DNA from: Planctomycetota bacterium
GTDB lineage: Bacteria > Planctomycetota > Planctomycetia > Pirellulales > Pirellulaceae
NCBI GenBank assembly: GCA_014381825.1
Contig: JACNKX010000149.1
Coordinates: forward strand, 186,001 to 250,000
Direction: 5' to 3'
Length of the DNA stretch: 64,000 nucleotides
Under the pieces are notes generated by a model. The model was not told where the DNA came from and made no database searches. It saw only the letters and a program-made list of their open reading frames with translations. The position numbers were made by a program, and so were the translations under genes. Below are positions 61,926-64,000 of this stretch, one piece after another (positions within the stretch are counted from its first letter, which is position 1; the number at the start of each line of letters is the position of its first letter).

Positions 61926-63341
61926 ATGAATTACGACTTCTTCAATCGCCGTAAATTTCTTAGCACGATAGGCCGATCTCTTTCCGGAATCGCGCTCTCG
62001 GATCTGTTGTCGCGAGAATCCGGGGCTTTCGAGCGGGATGTCGCCCTGAAGCAATTCGACTTGAAGCCGAAAACTTCGCGATTCGCTCCGCGAGCCAAGT
62101 CGGTGATCCAGTTGTTCATGCATGGTGGTCCGAGCCAAGTCGATTTGCTCGATCCAAAGCCATCGCTTGACAAGTACGACGGCCAGAAATTCCCCGGCGT
62201 GATCGATGTGCAACAGCCGGAACAGGCCGGCGGAATCTTGAAGAGTCCATTCAAGTTCGCGAAGCACGGGCAATCGGGCATCGAGGTCAGCGACGTCATG
62301 CCTCATGTCGCGAAGCATGTAGACGATCTTTGCGTGATTCGGTCGATGTGGACCGAACATATCAATCACGAGCCAGCTTTGTGGATGATCCACACAGGCC
62401 GCACGATTCCTGGACGACCGAGTCTCGGCTCGTGGGTTGTCTACGGCTTGGGTTCTGAGAGCCAGGATCTGCCAGCCTACGTCGTTCTCGACGACCCAAA
62501 GGGCTTGCCAGTCGACGGCATCCGCAACTGGTCGTCTGGATGGTTGCCGCCGCAGTTTCAAGGAACACGTTTTCGCGCGACAGGCACGCCGGTTTGGAAT
62601 TTGAACCCGGCCCGCGCCGTTCCCGCACCACTGCAAAAAGCTCGCCGCGAGCTGCTTGCGAAGATCGATCAAGCCCATCGCGCCGCCAGGCCCGGCGAAG
62701 CGGAACTTGACGCGCGGATCGCCAGCTATCAATTGGCCGCGAGAATGCAGGTCTCGGCAACCGCGGCACTCGACCTCTCGCAAGAGACAAAACCAACACA
62801 AGCCGCCTATGGAATTGGCAACGAGACGACGGAGTCTTATGGTCGTCGCTGTTTGCTGGCCAGACGGTTGGTCGAACGAGGTGTGCGATATGTACAGCTC
62901 TTCATTGACGGCCAGATCTGGGACAACCACACGGGACTCGAAAGCGGAATTCGAGGAGCGTGTGCTCGAACCGATCAACCAGTTGCGGCTTTACTCGCGG
63001 ACTTAAAGCAGCGCGGGATGCTCGACGACACGCTCGTAATCTGGGGTGGTGAGTTCGGCCGCTTGCCGATCTCGCAGTCCAAAAACGGACGAGATCATGG
63101 CCGGCAGGGCTTTACGATGTGGATGGCAGGCGGAGGAGTCAAAGCCGGTCACGTACACGGTGCGACAGACGAATTCGGCTATGCGGCTGTTGAAGAGCGA
63201 GTCAGTGTCCCTGATTTACATGCGACGCTTCTGTACCTGCTCGGAATCGATCATAAGGAATTGACGTTTCCGCGTAACGGCCTAGAAGAACGATTGACAG
63301 GAGTTTACGAGCCGCGCGTTGTCAGCGAAATTCTGGCGTAA
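61926..63341 (+). CDS. DUF1501 family protein
   Basis: 471 aa. It starts with FFNRRKFLSTIGRSLSGIAL, a Tat-like signal. The family pattern follows: AKSVIQLFMHGGPSQVDLLD, PFKFAKHGQSGIEVSDVMPH, HEPALWMIHTG and ERGVRYVQLFIDG. It ends with LVIWGGEFGRLPISQ and GRDHGRQGFTMWMAGGGVKA. The fold belongs to the alkaline phosphatase/sulfatase superfamily, but no Cys or Ser nucleophile of a sulfatase or phosphatase is evident. It starts 23 bp after the DUF1549-DUF1553 gene, in the same operon. Confidence 0.95.
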   Translation: MNYDFFNRRKFLSTIGRSLSGIALSDLLSRESGAFERDVALKQFDLKPKTSRFAPRAKSVIQLFMHGGPSQVDLLDPKPSLDKYDGQKFPGVIDVQQPEQAGGILKSPFKFAKHGQSGIEVSDVMPHVAKHVDDLCVIRSMWTEHINHEPALWMIHTGRTIPGRPSLGSWVVYGLGSESQDLPAYVVLDDPKGLPVDGIRNWSSGWLPPQFQGTRFRATGTPVWNLNPARAVPAPLQKARRELLAKIDQAHRAARPGEAELDARIASYQLAARMQVSATAALDLSQETKPTQAAYGIGNETTESYGRRCLLARRLVERGVRYVQLFIDGQIWDNHTGLESGIRGACARTDQPVAALLADLKQRGMLDDTLVIWGGEFGRLPISQSKNGRDHGRQGFTMWMAGGGVKAGHVHGATDEFGYAAVEERVSVPDLHATLLYLLGIDHKELTFPRNGLEERLTGVYEPRVVSEILA

Positions 63342-63344
63342 TCC

Positions 63345-64000
63345 ATGCAATTCGCCGACCGAACAATTGAACTCGCGATGTTGGCCGCTTATCTGGTCGT
63401 CTTGCTGTGGATTGGAATTCGTGCAGCACGGCAAGTAAAGTCATCGGGTGACTATACGCTTGCCGGACGCAGCGTTCCTTGGATCGTCGTCCTTGCGACA
63501 ACAGCTGCCACCATGATCGGTGGCGGGGCGTCTGTTGGAATGGTTTCGCAAGTCAGCCAAATTGGTATCGCTGCCGCCGTCATTACCTGTGCTTGGCATC
63601 TGCAGCTCATTTTCACTGGGCTTTTCGTCGCCCCGAAACTTCGTGGTTTGAATCTGATCACGGTCGGTGATTACTTTCAACTGAAGTTTGGACCTCTGGC
63701 ACGTGAGCTGGCCGTGGTTAATTGTGTTGTCTTTCTCGTGGGTGCGCTGGCTGCGCAAATGGCGGCAATCGGCATGGTGACCAACACGATTCTCGGTGTG
63801 CCCTATGGAGCCGCGTTGTTGATCGGCGCGACGGTGACGATATTCTATTCCACCGTTGGTGGAATCCGTGCGGTCGTCAGCACCGATGTTCTGCAATTCG
63901 TGATCTTGGTCATCGGGATCGGAGCTGCGTCCGCGATCCTGATGTCGCAGCACGGTGGCTTCGAGGCGATGCGAGCCGTGGCGAGCGAGGGGCAGTTTCA
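63345..64000 (+). CDS. Sodium:solute symporter (SSS family), truncated by window edge
   Basis: ATG 63345 lies three bases after the DUF1501 stop and the reading frame stays open to the last base (218 codons seen). Helices are evident: LAMLAAYLVVLLWIGIRAAR, then SGDYTLAGRSVPWIVVLATT, AATMIGGGASVGMVSQ and NLITVGDYFQLKFG. The SSS motif continues with STVGGIRAVVSTDVLQFVIL. It should import a solute with sodium. The tight spacing suggests it imports a product released by the DUF1549/DUF1501 pair; that link is inference. Confidence 0.88.
   Translation, partial: MQFADRTIELAMLAAYLVVLLWIGIRAARQVKSSGDYTLAGRSVPWIVVLATTAATMIGGGASVGMVSQVSQIGIAAAVITCAWHLQLIFTGLFVAPKLRGLNLITVGDYFQLKFGPLARELAVVNCVVFLVGALAAQMAAIGMVTNTILGVPYGAALLIGATVTIFYSTVGGIRAVVSTDVLQFVILVIGIGAASAILMSQHGGFEAMRAVASEGQF

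Overview
The window looks like a chromosomal segment of a planctomycete, most likely from the Pirellulales. The signs are family content rather than a marker gene. There are two planctomycete cytochrome c modules (DUF1592/DUF1552 and DUF1549-DUF1553/DUF1501), several secreted sulfatases, a DUF1080 protein, and giant surface proteins with the planctomycete FEPLEDRRLLA-type N-terminal motif. ECF sigma factors sit beside a Ser/Thr kinase and a vWA protein. There is also a HisA/HisF-related protein of the kind found in tetrahydromethanopterin-using organisms. I found no rRNA, tRNA, CRISPR array, insertion sequence or prophage.

Layout. 1-2.2 kb: a MalK/UgpC-like ABC ATPase and a HisA-like TIM barrel, both on the minus strand. 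2.4-12.4 kb: a duplicated surface-protein locus. The first copy (2417-6165) is decayed: a frameshift, an in-frame stop, and a deleted remnant of the neighbouring toroid gene. The second copy (6337-12393) is intact. The copies share a block of about 917 bp that differs at only two positions, which suggests recent gene conversion. 12.5-14.1 kb: a second membrane-anchored toroid paralogue with a strong terminator. 14.5-18.0 kb: a DUF1080 hydrolase, rpmG, recJ and a small hypothetical gene.

18.2-38.9 kb is a secreted-hydrolase region. It holds a sulfatase fused to a PhoD-like phosphatase, two more sulfatases, and several alpha/beta hydrolases. It also holds a CocE-type hydrolase, an amidohydrolase, the DUF1592/DUF1552 pair, and a minus-strand run encoding a dienelactone-hydrolase-like enzyme, an EEP-family enzyme, a Gfo/Idh/MocA oxidoreductase and an unknown secreted protein. 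This is what one expects of an organism degrading sulfated polysaccharides. 39.1-43.1 kb: a YggT protein, then a GntR-ABC ATPase-permease operon with a visible operator over its promoter.

44.7-52.2 kb is a signalling block, all on the plus strand. An ECF sigma factor is followed by a very large kinase-STAND-FGE-like protein, then a second ECF sigma factor with a vWA protein. 52.5-58.9 kb is an envelope operon: a TPR/EF-hand lipoprotein-sized protein, a second TPR protein, ExbB/TolQ and two ExbD/TolR proteins. 59.2-64.0 kb: the DUF1549-DUF1553 and DUF1501 pair followed by a sodium:solute symporter cut by the window edge.

The most unusual items are the sulfatase-PhoD fusion, the kinase-STAND-FGE-like protein whose FGE module lacks the active-site cysteines, the two TonB-like membrane-anchored toroids with a CxC motif, and the gene-converted duplication.
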